Below are positions 52,108-64,000 of a stretch of 64,000 nucleotides of DNA, piece by piece. Source of the DNA: Urechis unicinctus (Eukaryota > Annelida > Polychaeta > Xenopneusta > Urechidae); assembly GCA_034190875.2 (NCBI GenBank), contig CM067348.1:44589605-44653604 (forward strand), in the 5' to 3' direction. The notes below the pieces were generated by a model. It did not search any database. It was not told the origin of the DNA and saw only the letters and a program-made list of their open reading frames with translations. Numbering within the stretch: position 1 is the stretch's first letter; each line of letters begins with the position of its first letter. A program made the translations under genes and the position numbers.

Positions 52108-53360
52108 TTAATTGCGACATGTTTACCGTCTATGGCACCACAAGCATGATGGAAGTTCCACCTGTAGCCGAATCCCTGCGAAAGTTCACGCCATTGGTCA
52201 TGGGTAGATGGCAAGATGAAGAGCGTCTCTCTGTACTCGTCATAAATCGCCTGACACACTTCAGGGACAAAGAGTAAGATAGTGTTGTGTGCAACCCTGA
52301 ATCCGTACTGTAAGGACATGAAACTCATTCCGGTGGCCAGAAAGCGAAGCGTTATCACCAACTTCTCCCCGGACTCAATGGAACCACGGCCCCTGCAAAA
52401 CAAAACCGTATAATGAAAATTAAAGGTTGCTATAAATCATACATAAACTGCATATATTGTACATTACGTGATCAACAACTGCTCCCTGGACTCAATGAAT
52501 TCAGGGATCTTGTAAACAAAATCGTGAATAGAAAATTAAAGGTCGCTATTTATAAAACAGAAACTACATATATTGCACATTTAAGTTACATTTAAAAAAA
52601 ATCCAATTTGTACATGCCTTCTAGATTTTGTGATGCGCGGGGTGACCCGTAGCAGCAGCTCGGCAAACATGTTGCGGCTCATTCTGATCTAATTCATGTA
52701 GTCGCCCTCGGACTCTATCTCTAGCTCCTGAAAGAGGGTGTGGTACTGTCCAAACAGCCGACGACGCTCAATCCAGGGTTTTACCCACCAATGCCTCTCT
52801 CGCCTTCTTTGACGAAGTTGCTCACGGATAAGTAGTATCAGAAGTGCTTCATGACGCCCTTCTTCGTCTAGCAGTATTCTTCTCAGTTCGACCACACGCA
52901 ATCTTCGTGGAAGAATATCCATTTCAAAGACGAGATGTGTTTACGACAAACTCTGAAGAAGATGTGACGGCTGTTTGCACTTACCTTTGTATTTATACTG
53001 TCACATGGGACGAATTTGTACGATGAACGCACAAACATCGTAAGATATTCGTGCGTCACTCTTTTTTATTGCACTATTGTCGCAAGAATCTTTTGCGAAT
53101 TCTTGCAACAGCCCTACGTCAGTCTTGCAAATGTGTACGGCAATCTTGAGACAGTTGTACGAAATGTTTCCTACGTTCAAGCTGCGAACATCGTGCGACC
53201 CGTGAGACAACCGTGCAAGCATCGTACTGCTGCCTTGCAATGTACACGACCTGTGTGGACATGTCTGGATGCATTGCGAATTTGTCTGCGTTCTGTCTAC
53301 GGGGTCTCAGTCTTGTGAAATCGAGCGACATAATAATCGCACGGCTGATGTGAAGCCTGC
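51671..53360 (-). repeat. Right arm of long inverted repeat
   Basis: Counterpart of 44871-46537. Here the sequence is continuous with the full TTAA element and with the transposase C-terminal half, so this is the ancestral copy. The subterminal 350 bases are dense in TTGCAAG, TTGCGAA, GTACGA and CGTGC(G/A)A(G/T) phrases, which look like repeated protein-binding sites. Confidence 0.9.
52112..52922 (-). pseudogene. Harbinger transposase, N-terminal half (original)
   Basis: Same structure as the left-arm copy: ATG at 52922, basic leader, in-frame TAG at 52689-52691, intron, then the GSIESGEKLV exon ending in CGAIDGKHVAIK at the TTAA. The shared stop codon shows the gene was dead before, or at the time of, the arm duplication. 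Its continuation is at 49268-48578, beyond the TTAA element. Confidence 0.88.
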
Positions 53361-56300
53361 TTAAGCGATTATGTGACGATTGAGAGCAATTTAGCATAAA
53401 TATAAGTACTAATTGATGGTCGCCCGTAAGTCTGATTATATTGCTGTAGCTTTATAATAACTCGCTATCAGCGTATTGAGCAAACACGACTGCACGCCGC
53501 TCCGCGTTTGGTCTTCCTGTATTATAAGACAAATTATATGACTCAAATATGCGTTGCTACACGCTTTAACAGCAAATAGAAAGCAGCCCAAACTCATAAC
53601 GTTTCTGGGCAGTTTGAGATTATTCATATGATAGCACACAAATGAAAATAAGGGAAATAACGTAATATCTTAAGGTTACATCATGGTGATTCTCTCTCAT
53701 TAACAAACACGATAAGATCTACATCAGTCTTTTTAAATGCTAAAGAAAATATAAGGTTCGAGTGGTACATCATGATAGTATATATGCAATACACGTTCTA
53801 TGAAGTTCCTGGTTTCACAGGGAGGAATACTGACGTGCTTATATGCCCTTAATTATGTATTCCTGAAAGTAGAAGTTGGACAGTATCTTACCACAGACGA
53901 ACCATTTTCCGAAGGGGATTATTGTGGATCAAAAGACGCGAGAAAGCCGTCGGGATCTTAATGTGTTGTCAGAATCGCAATATGTTTTCAAGAGATCAAT
54001 ATCTTTTCGGGATTCCAATGTGTTGTCAGACGCACAAACAGTTTTCAGAATCTCAATGAATGTTCAGGACCTTCATTTAGTGTGGGGATCCTATGGAGTT
54101 GTTCGGAAGCTGTGCATTCGGGATCTCAGTATATTGTCTAAATATCAATGTACAGTAAGGATTTCTTATGTTGTCAGGATATCCGTGTGTTGTTAGTGTC
54201 TGAATTATTCATGATATTCTCGTTGATTCATAGCGCATGCTAATGTAAACACGTATCAAGCTGAACTGTCACTGCCGCATCTCTGTTGCTTTAGCAAATA
54301 TAAATTGACCAATCTACCTGACATGGATATGGAAAGTTGGCCCAAGGACAATGTCCAACGTCATCATTTCTAGACACAAAATGTGCAATAGTTTCAAACT
54401 GCGTTGCAATCAGAGGCTGTGCGATAAACAGTTATGAGTTTATATTTGATGAACGACGTTGCTGCGCAGGCAGCAGTACGCTAAATGCTGTTGAAGACAT
54501 GGTAATCTAACCATTATGATTATCTCATTTTTCAATATGGTGGACACCCACGTTATATTTCATTATCTATTTTTAAGACAGGGTTTTGTTGTATGTACAG
54601 TATTAATAGGCAAGCTCTGTGGGGAGAAATATATGCGACTAATAGTAAGACTGTGTCGGGCTTAAGGAGGCAGTTTCATTCAATGACCAGGGGCACAAAC
54701 TCAGATTTAACGACCGTGGTCAGACAGTTCAGATAAAGAGGATGTTGTACATATTAATAAACACCAGCAATCAGAAACCCTTCTTCCAAATCTGACGTTG
54801 CTCACGCGCAAGTGTCTATATCATATGGGCTATTCAAAGCCTGCGGTTCTAAGGTACCGTCAGTGAACGGCTAAGAAACACTGGACAAGCACATTTCACC
54901 TGCGATCATAGGACCTACCTATTGTTTGCACTCAATGCATATGTTATCGATTAAACAACACCCGCTTCTCTGTTACCGATATTCAGCACTAACATTCAAC
55001 ATCTTCTGCTCACAACTTGTTATTGTGTGAACGATTGCGCCTGCAACACAAGTCAAAAATGCAACAATAATCATAATCTGTCAACTACCTATGAAACAGA
55101 AAGAGCCAGGCGAATGTGAAGCAAATGTTTTTAGAAATTGCCTTCACATAATAGGAGTCGCTTAAAAATTACGTCAAGTATCCAAGAGGACAAATTAGCA
55201 ACTAGTCGATAAATCATGGCAGCGTTTCAAACTGCTCACGATATCAAGGTGAAATAATAAAGCCGCGTTATTTCAAGACCGAGGCAAGCTTGTTCAAAGT
55301 TTCTCCAATTGAGTGAGATACATTTTTTACCTTAAACATTGTATAAATTCAAACTCCCGGTTGAACAAACTGTAATTATGTACAAGCAATAGTGTAGCTA
55401 TTAATGCGATACATTGCCTAGGGTTTTCGAACGTACAGCTATTTATGACCAACCGTGGTTTGACATTAATGCAATTTGGTTAGATCATACCTCGTAGCAA
55501 ATAAGAATAGCAATGCGAAAGAGACAATGCTCGTTCGATAGGTATGCATGGATGTGAGAAACTTAGGTCGTTTCATCCTGTCTCTTCTTAGGATAATCGG
55601 TTTAATGACCGGCTTTATACAATGATATTAAGGTTAAAGCGAATGCTCATATTAGGAAAGCTTATTAATGTTCCGCTAAGTTCTCTCCTACTTGCCTGAG
55701 GTTACACCAGCTTTGCGCTTTGTACAGCTTATTGTTAATACAATAAGCAGTGTTGTGGTTTTAAGATGTGAGAGTAGTGTTTGTGTCGGCTATCATTTAC
55801 ATTCTATTGTCTTCCATTCTACATTATTGTTTTCGAATATTTTATCATATGCAATAAAATGTGAACCATCGCTATCATTTATTTTATCTAGTAATCCCCC
55901 GGATATATCTAGCAAATTTTCAAAACTTATAAGACATTTACGCACATATACTCACATAAACCTTAGATATGAAGCAAATTGCGAATCAGTCAGCTATGTT
56001 GGATGGATATTAGAATACAAATAACATTCTTATCATAACTGCATTGACCGAATATGCCGACATTTTGACGCGAAGCCGTTATAGCTTCATATGCAATCAA
56101 TATTTTAATGGCTTAGTGTAGATATGCAAAATCATAACTTGGCTCCAATAGTGCTAATATTGTAGAATTGCACTGCATAACCAATGTTGCAATCTGCCTC
56201 TATGCCACAGGACATGCTAGTAGTTGAATATTATTTGATTTAGCTCATTGAAATGTACTCATAGCAAACGTTATAAGCACCTTGTTCGGCTACTTACGAC

Positions 56301-59089
56301 GTTTCTCGTTTGATATTATAATTTTGCAATAAAGGAATAAAAGGCAAGCACCTCTTTGAACACTTTGACCACATTATTAAAGGTATACTGAAAAGAGAGT
56401 GTTAAAACCTTATCTAAGCATTAACCCTGTCATCAACTTCATTGTGCCTTCATGTATAAAAACAAGTGGACGGTTACCTCAGCCAATGGTGGCCAAGACG
56501 AGGTACACAATTCTAGCATACACGAAATTATCATTCACAAACGTCGAATCAGAGTCCATGCAAAAGGGACAGGTCATTTCAGGTGATAGTAAAACATCAC
56601 CGATGATGTTCTCTGTTTTGCTTTTTTTTCTCACTGAAAATGGTTAAGAAAGGATAAGTAAGATTATGGGATATAACAATTACATTGAATCCTCAACTCG
56701 ATGAAATGTTACAGCGGCAAATAAGAGGCAAACATCGGCGTCTGTATTGGCGAACGTAAAAAATATTAAAATGCCTCCCGTTACATAATAAAATAGTCTA
56801 GAAACTGTAAAACTATGACCATATTATCCTTTGTTACACAAAGAGGTCAAAATGATTGGTAAACGAAGAAACACGGGTGCAGTTTGTCATTGTGCAATAT
56901 CTTGCTGTTTTGTGCCTATAACATGTTATGGGCTGCGTAGAAATTCACGTTCAATGATACTCGATTTATTATTTCTGAAATGCCTAGATATTGTATTCAA
57001 TGCAGCGATACAAATGCCATGAAATAGATATATTCAAACACAAACAAACTTAATAAACCAGTCAACAAGTTAACAATCAAAGCACTAGTTTAGTGGAAAA
57101 CATTCGTTTAAAAGCATTACACTGATTTCAAGTTAACGGAAGTCCAGATATTCCCTCAAATATAACACATCGGCTTCTCGACTTTGGTGCACATATTGTT
57201 CATGTGCATCAGGGTATTTGCTGTGATGACTCAAATTTTACGTGAAAAATAAGATTTGAAGTGGACACAGCATATTTGTAAAACATCGGTTATGAGCAAC
57301 ATAAGACTGTAAGTAAAGATCCTATGACGTTAATGGAGCATATATCACTCCATATCCATGTGCATCCCATGCGCATAACATGAGAGGCAAACGAAATATG
57401 TCTGTCTGCGTTAATGCATTTGTCTGGGGTATAAATATACCGCACCAATGGTCCACATAATACCTTTGCTTAAAGTCTAAAGTACAACCTGCATTTGACT
57501 ATTCATCAGCTCACATACAGCGCCAAACACCACGTGATGAAATTGTGAACAGGAACCTCAGCCTGCCTTTCGTCATTTATATGCGTCACTTCGCGCAAGG
57601 TCATCAGAAATATATTTTACGCATTAACTGCTCTGGAGACACCCATAATGTTCGTTAAATAATGAAATAAATTTGTGAAAACATCGAACTTTATACAAGC
57701 GTTTGGATCGTTTTTGAATGACGTTTTATATTTTTGCTACAAAGAGTTTTGAAAACAAATTACCTTTGTAAACAACCGTTCAAATTTAAAACTGGCTATA
57801 AAGGCGAACACATCGCATCTTACAAATTTGATGCATCAACCAATTTGCCTCTCAAGCTTTTCATGCATCTGATGTGGCACTATTATATGCTAAACTTTTT
57901 TTGTGCCTTAATAAATCAGGTGCGTTCCTCAGTAATTGTATTTATTTGCATAATCTTATTTTCCAACATTCACAACGAAAGCCATCGACTATATCTTCCA
58001 CGCTATTAGAACAGCTAGTAAATAATTACCAAAATAGCAAAGCTGTAAGACACACATTATTACCTTGCCTAAAACCAATTACGGTCGGGTTGCAATTTCC
58101 GCTGTGCAATATCCGACTGACCGCATTGGCAAACTAAGAACCAACAAAAGCGCTGATCTCCTGGAGCAATTATGAGGCCAGAAATCTGATTTACTGTAAT
58201 GGGTTCGAGATTTTACCATTGACTCAAGCATATGGCTGTTAATATAGGTAAAAGGAATAATAACTCATATTCAGGGACAACTGGATTACGACCTTATAGA
58301 AATCGACTGATATGCGTAAAAAAATATGTGGCGATGGTCACTTGTCAGTAGTGATCTAAACTTGCTACCATTTCTATAAGGCGGGCAAAACAATTTTCTT
58401 ATATTGTCTTTATCTGACACCGCACTCATATGCGTCATTTGCGCATAGCAAAATTCGTTAGCATCATCTGTCTCCTTGTCGTTGATTAAGTCTACGTGAA
58501 TGCGTCTTAAATATAGAAGACCAGCACGTGTAGGTTTAACCATATTTAAAGAATATACAAATTGCAATGGATAACTAAATGACACACTCTAGCGTTAAAT
58601 ACCTTATGATGAATCAATCAAAAGAAACCTGTGCTATAACCCTTCATTCTGCGTCTATGTACTTTTACACTGCACAGCGTCGTCAAATTGCCTGGGTCTT
58701 GTATTATTGTTGTACTATAGAGTCGCTTATTAGATGTTTGCCTCATCATCAATATCATGCTTTGCAGTGTGTCTGCCTTAGTCTACATTTTACATAACTT
58801 TTTAATAAGAAACAACCCATGCTTATATGCCATCATATAACAGCCAGAGGTATTTTATTTTGCAAACGTCATAAATCATATTGCCCTGATGGTCCCAGAT
58901 GAGTAAATTTTCTTTCTACCGATCAATAGACCGCTGCGTGGGGACGAATCACGGACGTTTCTCGTGCGATCGACACATTTCTGGGGCGCAAGTATGCGAA
59001 AGTACGCGCAATTACTCGCATGTAAACTATGTAAATCGAGTCAAATCGAAGCCTTTCATCACTTTCCGATTATGATCACTATGTTCCAG
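53361..59089. other. Intergenic, no gene recognised
   Basis: AT-rich with short frames only. The minisatellite at 53954-54196 is listed separately. TTA at 53361-53363 is the possible right target duplication of the Harbinger composite. A 110-codon frame at 55692-56024 shows no motif I can support. Confidence 0.55.
53954..54196 (+). repeat. Degenerate 19-bp minisatellite, about 13 copies
   Basis: Consecutive units of 18-20 bases follow a GATCTCAATGTGTTGTCAG-like consensus (for example GATCTTAATGTGTTGTCAG, GATTCCAATGTGTTGTCAG, AATCTCAATGAATGTTCAG, GATTTCTTATGTTGTCAG). Because no unit carries a stop in one frame, a 106-codon open frame runs through, but this is a by-product. Confidence 0.85.
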
Positions 59090-59280
59090 GTTTTGGTATG
59101 CTCCGTGGCTGGGTGATGACAAAAGGCTACACAACGGCCACTACGATGCACTGATGCAAGAGATAAGGGTCGATGATTCTACTGCTTTCCGAAACTTTCT
59201 GCATATCCCTCAAGTCATGTTTGATGAAATGCTGGCTCGGATTGGTCCACGTATACAGAAGATGGACCGCAACTACAGGT
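59090..59280 (+). pseudogene. PIF/Harbinger transposase exon relic
   Basis: After an acceptor-like TTCCAG the frame reads FWYAPWLGDD, then HYDALMQEIRVDD, FRNFLHIPQVMFDEMLARIG and RIQKMDRNYR. This is the N-terminal region of a Harbinger transposase of another subfamily than the one at 45-53 kb. The similarity stops near 59280, and the remainder of the frame looks unrelated. No catalytic core is nearby. Confidence 0.8.
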
Positions 59281-62200
59281 CTAACACTCCGCCGACACTA
59301 CGAACGACCCTCGGTAGAGAACAGCAGAGGCTATACAAAATCTTCAGAGGGCGGACGAGACAGTTGGACCATCAGGGGACCCTCGGGCGACCAAGACGAC
59401 CACGGACTGACGGTTTTTTAATCGGCTGCTGTTTATCAACATCTTTAAAAACAGAAGCCCATCGTTTTTTTGGTACCGGACCCTCGGAGGACTGAGGCGA
59501 TTGCGCCAGATCTTCCCCCGAAGGTATAGTGTAGTGCGTGACAGTGCTTGCAGGTTAACGACTATTTTCGCAAAAATGCGGCCGATCGACCAAAAAAAGG
59601 ATCGGGTACTATCGGGACCAAAAACGTTCTTGGTGAAATGGCCCTTTTAGAGACATAAAAACTCTGTCAACCTGAAATATTCGTTTTCTAACTTGAATGG
59701 GGAGTAGCAAGTATGTTATATTAATACTTGAGCTGAAACAGCCTGCCTAGATGGTAGGTAACCAATATAATGGACGGATGTTTATTCTGCATGAACCCAG
59801 AGCATACATGTCTTACTTTGCTGTATCTCAGCAATCATGCCGACAACGAAATATTTATCTCGCTGCAACATTACCCTCACCAATTGAATATCAAGGCGTA
59901 ATTTTGTGCCGCGAGCAGCACCAAGAGAGCCGTGGTGATATACTCGACGCGTACATATTGCACAGCATTGTTACCTGTCCTCTTGCGCAAGCTCGGAATC
60001 GGATGCGTTAATGCGTTTCATTTATAAACGAAATTCCCCGGGCCAAGCCTATATTCAGATGCAGCAGATTTTGTCAACTTCACAGTAGTTTGTGACTGTT
60101 TGAATGCTGCTTGTTCTATAGCCTTACCCCTAATCTAACTTGTCGAGTAAATCATGTACTTGTACTATGAAATATCCAACAGACTGTAGTATTTCTCAAA
60201 GTTTGCCCCCACTACTCTTCCACCCAATGTTGTGGCAACCTAGGGCATGCATGGCAGCTCGATAATACCGGTCTTAGGACATAACTTTGTCATGCATTGA
60301 GCAACGTTTGGTTATTTAATTAAAGGAAATGGTTATATCTGCATTCAGACTCTTGGCAAGTTAAGTATCTTTGTAAATACGATAATTATTCCCTGGCGGA
60401 ATTGGATATAATGTCTAGTTTATCCTTTTTCTCAAAGGTTTTTGTGCTTTACAAACAGCGCAAACGAATTATCTATTTACTAAGTAAACACTATACCGGT
60501 GGCGCAATCAGGTTTAAGTGGTATGGAAAATGTTGTCCTGGTGATATTGCTGATTATTGCAAAGCGTGATTTACGCTCTTGTATATTGCTAGCAAAATAG
60601 CTTTAGTTTTTGGGCAGTAAAAGAAAACGTCTAACTTTCATTTAAATACAAATTACCTGTTATCATGCCTTGTACAGATGGCTCTATTTCAATAGCAAAT
60701 TGTACCAGTTTCATCTGCATTATTATTTTCACCTAAAGAGGACAGGTAATAAGTATCGGGTATATAAATAGCAAAGGAACCTTTTGTTTACCTATCTACT
60801 TTAAATGCCTATAAATTAGTTCTCACCAATTTTGTAAGCGTGTCAGTAACTGCAAAAATTGGGGATTGATCATGTTATAATTTGGGGGCAGCAAACCTAT
60901 TTCCAGTATGAAGCTAACGGACGAGTCTTGAATTGGATTTTGGATACTCAATATATGTGCTCGTCACTGGTCGCATTCGACCCCTCAAAACTCCGGCTGG
61001 AGCTATCAGCAAAAGTTCATTGCAGCCATAATCAGGTACGTCTACGTTAACGATGCCTTAAATATTCATACGCAACGTATTAACATCAACGGGTTCACGC
61101 ACTCACTCTTTGAGATCTGTTTGTAAGCTTCTACGTGTTTAACTATCACGCATTTCATATATTTCATCACCCGCCGGGTGATCATCTTGCTCACAACTAT
61201 GCATCATTAATCTCGTATTCAAATAGTGTGGTTTGAGAACAGAGCAACAACAAAGTATCTCTATAATTGGAATGTGCAGCAATGGTACATATCGGTCTCT
61301 AACGTGGACCACTTTACAGTATGTAGCTATAATGCCTCTTTTTTCTAATCAGCTGCAAATATATGGTTCTATTAATATTCTTTTTTCTTTTTGTTCTATT
61401 TGGTGATTCCTTGTATCAAATTACTGCGATGTTTACTGGGCGTCTATATTGAATATACCGCTTCCTAAAGTGCGTTCAGCACAGGAACATGGGCGAGTGA
61501 CGTCATGTCGAGATAATGTATTCCCGTGCATGAAGGTTAATAAGTGTTATTCATCATTAACATCCAACTTAATGTGTTATCTGGGTCGGTAGTGCTGCAT
61601 GTTTATTAGGCATGAATGTCTACAGTTTCTGCCACTTATCAACACACATATTCAATAATATTGAGTAAACTGACTCTTTGAAGATTCAAAGAGTGTCATT
61701 TGCATACTGAGCAAGAACATTATGTCGGTGTAGTTGAGCTTGAACATGCAAACCCTTTAAAGCAAAGACTATTTAGGGAAAAGTACATACTTAAATCTAG
61801 TCTTGGGACAGCCTTCTTGAGCTATGTATGCTTAAATTCGATCTTTGCTTCAGACAGTCAATAATTTTTTGTCTGTGGTTTAGTACTCTTCGTTCTATTG
61901 GGCACAACAATCCTCTTTAGTATACTGCCTTATCTATCAGCTCCTGGATTCCAGCAATCATGTGCTTCGTGATCGTGAATGTTATAATTATTGCATATCG
62001 TTATTGTTTCTTTTTTCATAAAGTTACGAAATAATAGGCGTCAATTATGTTATAGGGAAAGAGCTGTCTACGCGTTATCAAGTCATTGGCAATTTATATT
62101 TATATCAAAGCCTGATGTAACGCGAGTATCATTTTCGAAATAATATCGGTTTTTTGCCAATAAAATTACATGGATTTGCTAATGCTAAGAAAACCTTGCT

Positions 62201-62941
62201 TTGGATCATTGAATTCCTTGATGCGCAAATTGTGTGCGTGATCTTAGCCACCAACAGCTGTTCGAAACGAACAAATATTTGGCTGAATCGGATTGTCTGA
62301 GCATAGATTCGCGATGAAAACATAATATCCTCGACAGTTTTCGAGCTAAATTCTTCTACTCAAGTCTGTGTTATAGCAACATGAAGGCAGATAATAATAG
62401 GAGATGAATGATGAAATTACAATACTGCCTGAGGCGACTAGAAATTCGTAGGAAATGGGCGTTGTGTTGCATACAATTACCAGCAAGCCGTCACTATCGC
62501 CATAACGAGTGTTCTGTTCAGTGTCATTAAGGCAGCAATGTGGTTTTCGCTGCACTTTCAAACAATCATGCGATTGGAGACAAGGCGAGCACTCTTTCTT
62601 GCAGGCTATTTGGCGACGCGTCTGTTGGCAGTATCAATGGTGCCTGACCCGGAAGCTACGGATCCCCATGACCTGTTTAACGCCAGTAGCTCTTAATAAA
62701 TATGGTATAAACTAGTGATGATAATTAATGTTATGCAAAGCCTGAATTATGACATCCTATATGAGATGTAAAACGAGAACTAATGGTTAATAAAACTACA
62801 CAGGCAACGCTAAATGGTGCCAACGTCCATGTATGACATTGATCAGATTCTGTGACCCAACCTTGGAAATGCCAGAATTTATCTCCAAGTGTGGTGGGCA
62901 TAACTGCAATCACTCATTGTCAAACACATTAATTGGAATAC
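59281..62941. other. Intergenic, no gene recognised
   Basis: AT-rich with short frames only. I see no repeat, RNA gene or transposon end that I can support. Confidence 0.55.
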
Positions 62942-63180
<239 letters not shown>

Positions 63181-63349
63181 TCGACAATATCGACAAAACC
63201 GATCATTTTGGGTCATTCGATTATTTCGCTTTTTGGAGCTAAAATTATGTGATATCGCGGATACAAAACCTTATACAACTTCTAAAAGATTATAACAATT
63301 AAAGGCCAAAATGGTTGTACCAAAAAAGTCATGATAGTTTTGTCATGCA

Positions 63350-63460
63350 AAAAAACAACCATTTTGGACCTTTTGTAAAACTAACCATTTTGGCCATTTT
63401 ATATAACCAACCATTTTGGCAATATTATATATCCAGCAATATTGGCCATTTAAGTAAACA
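63350..63460. repeat. About 27-bp tandem repeat (AACCATTTTGGCC)
   Basis: Four copies of AACCATTTTGG(C/A)C.(A)TTTTAT spaced 25-29 bases. An inverted copy (GGCCAAAATGGTTG) lies at 63303-63316, so the region can fold back on itself. Confidence 0.75.
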
Positions 63461-64000
63461 AATAAGCCGGCCAGCCCTTTTTGTCTTCCGATATTACCAA
63501 CCTTTATTATCCCCACCATCCTACTACTGACAGACCATCGTTTATACAACCTTGGGTTACCAAGCTTAGAAGGTCAATGAAACCATAAACGACTTAAATT
63601 AAATTCCAACAAACAAGCTTACTCAAAGAATTGCGCGTTTTTAGGTCTTTTGGGAACCGAAAGAAACTTTTTTTGATTTCTCATTGTTTATACATAATTC
63701 GAACTGTACATTCACAATATTCAACGAGCCATGAAGAAAATAGTGAAGTTAAATTATCAGCGCGATTCCACTAAACGCTGACGCAATGTCTTGCTCCGAA
63801 AATTTTTGATCCTTGCCAAGCGGCAGGTGTACCGGGGGAACGGAGAAAAATATGTATTAAAGTCACCTTTTATATGTAAGGGAGTTTTTTCAACGTACCC
63901 GTTATTAATTTGGATACAATTTTATACTTAGGAACTGCGAGTTTTAACAAGAATGAGTGATGCTTAACATTCGGTCTCTAATGTTGCAGTACGGACGATT
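63461..64000. other. Intergenic, no gene recognised
   Basis: AT-rich tail of the window with no feature I can support. Confidence 0.5.

Larger units (their letters stand above)
44871..53360. mobile_element. Composite PIF/Harbinger element with long inverted arms
   Basis: The 8490-bp unit starts GCAGGCTTCACATCAGCCGT and ends with its reverse complement. The two 1.67-kb ends are inverted copies of each other. Between them lie the back half of a MADF/BESS-like gene (rightward), a 371-bp bivalve-type repeat and a Harbinger transposase gene (leftward) split by a TTAA-flanked element. Transposase and MADF-like partner facing each other is the usual Harbinger layout. The left arm is a copy of the right end and has displaced the front of the partner gene. 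The transposase has a nonsense codon, so this copy depends on another for movement. Confidence 0.8.

Noticed and set aside
53876-54196. 106-codon open frame as a gene
   Set aside because: It coincides with the 19-bp minisatellite; the protein has no domain and the repeat explains the open frame.

Overview
This window is AT-rich animal nuclear DNA with no recognisable host gene. Mollusc, probably bivalve, is my best guess. The support is a CTCACCTGAGCAC-ended repeat of a type I remember as common in bivalves, a Polinton, PIF/Harbinger and Kolobok-like DNA transposons, and many long (AT)n tracts. The species is not determined by the sequence.

Region 1 (1-5352) is intergenic and nothing in it is recognisable. 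Region 2 (5353-21897) is a Polinton/Maverick, an animal virus-like transposon. It is 16.5 kb long, with 326-bp nearly identical terminal inverted repeats (TIRs). Two genes read rightward: a small unknown gene behind a TATA box, and a spliced, seven-exon protein-primed DNA polymerase B gene (7338-12580). All other genes read leftward in a tight block. From the right end they are four unknown small genes, a packaging ATPase, a small pX-like basic protein, a proline-rich protein, an integrase with a chromodomain, a small membrane protein, the penton (minor capsid) protein, a pVI-like basic protein, the major capsid protein and an adenovirus-type protease. Polymerase, integrase, ATPase, protease and capsid proteins together are the core set of a self-synthesising, potentially virion-forming element. 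The core genes are broken by about eleven single-base or microsatellite-length frame breaks and by no nonsense substitution, so the copy is either young and dead or partly misread.

Region 3 (21898-44870) is intergenic, with (AT)n tracts, several short tandem duplications and two diverged longer duplications. Region 4 (44871-53360) is a composite PIF/Harbinger element with 1.67-kb inverted arms and a possible TTA target duplication. Its transposase gene, read leftward from about 52.9 to 48.6 kb, is interrupted by a 2835-bp TTAA-flanked element (49273-52107) that carries a THAP-domain gene and resembles Kolobok. The left arm is an inverted copy of the right end. It replaces the front half of the MADF/BESS-like partner gene, whose back half survives at 46538-47759. 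A 371-bp bivalve-type repeat lies in the middle.

Region 5 (53361-64000) is intergenic. It holds a degenerate 19-bp minisatellite, a second Harbinger transposase exon relic (59090-59280), a long (AT)n tract and a roughly 27-bp tandem repeat.
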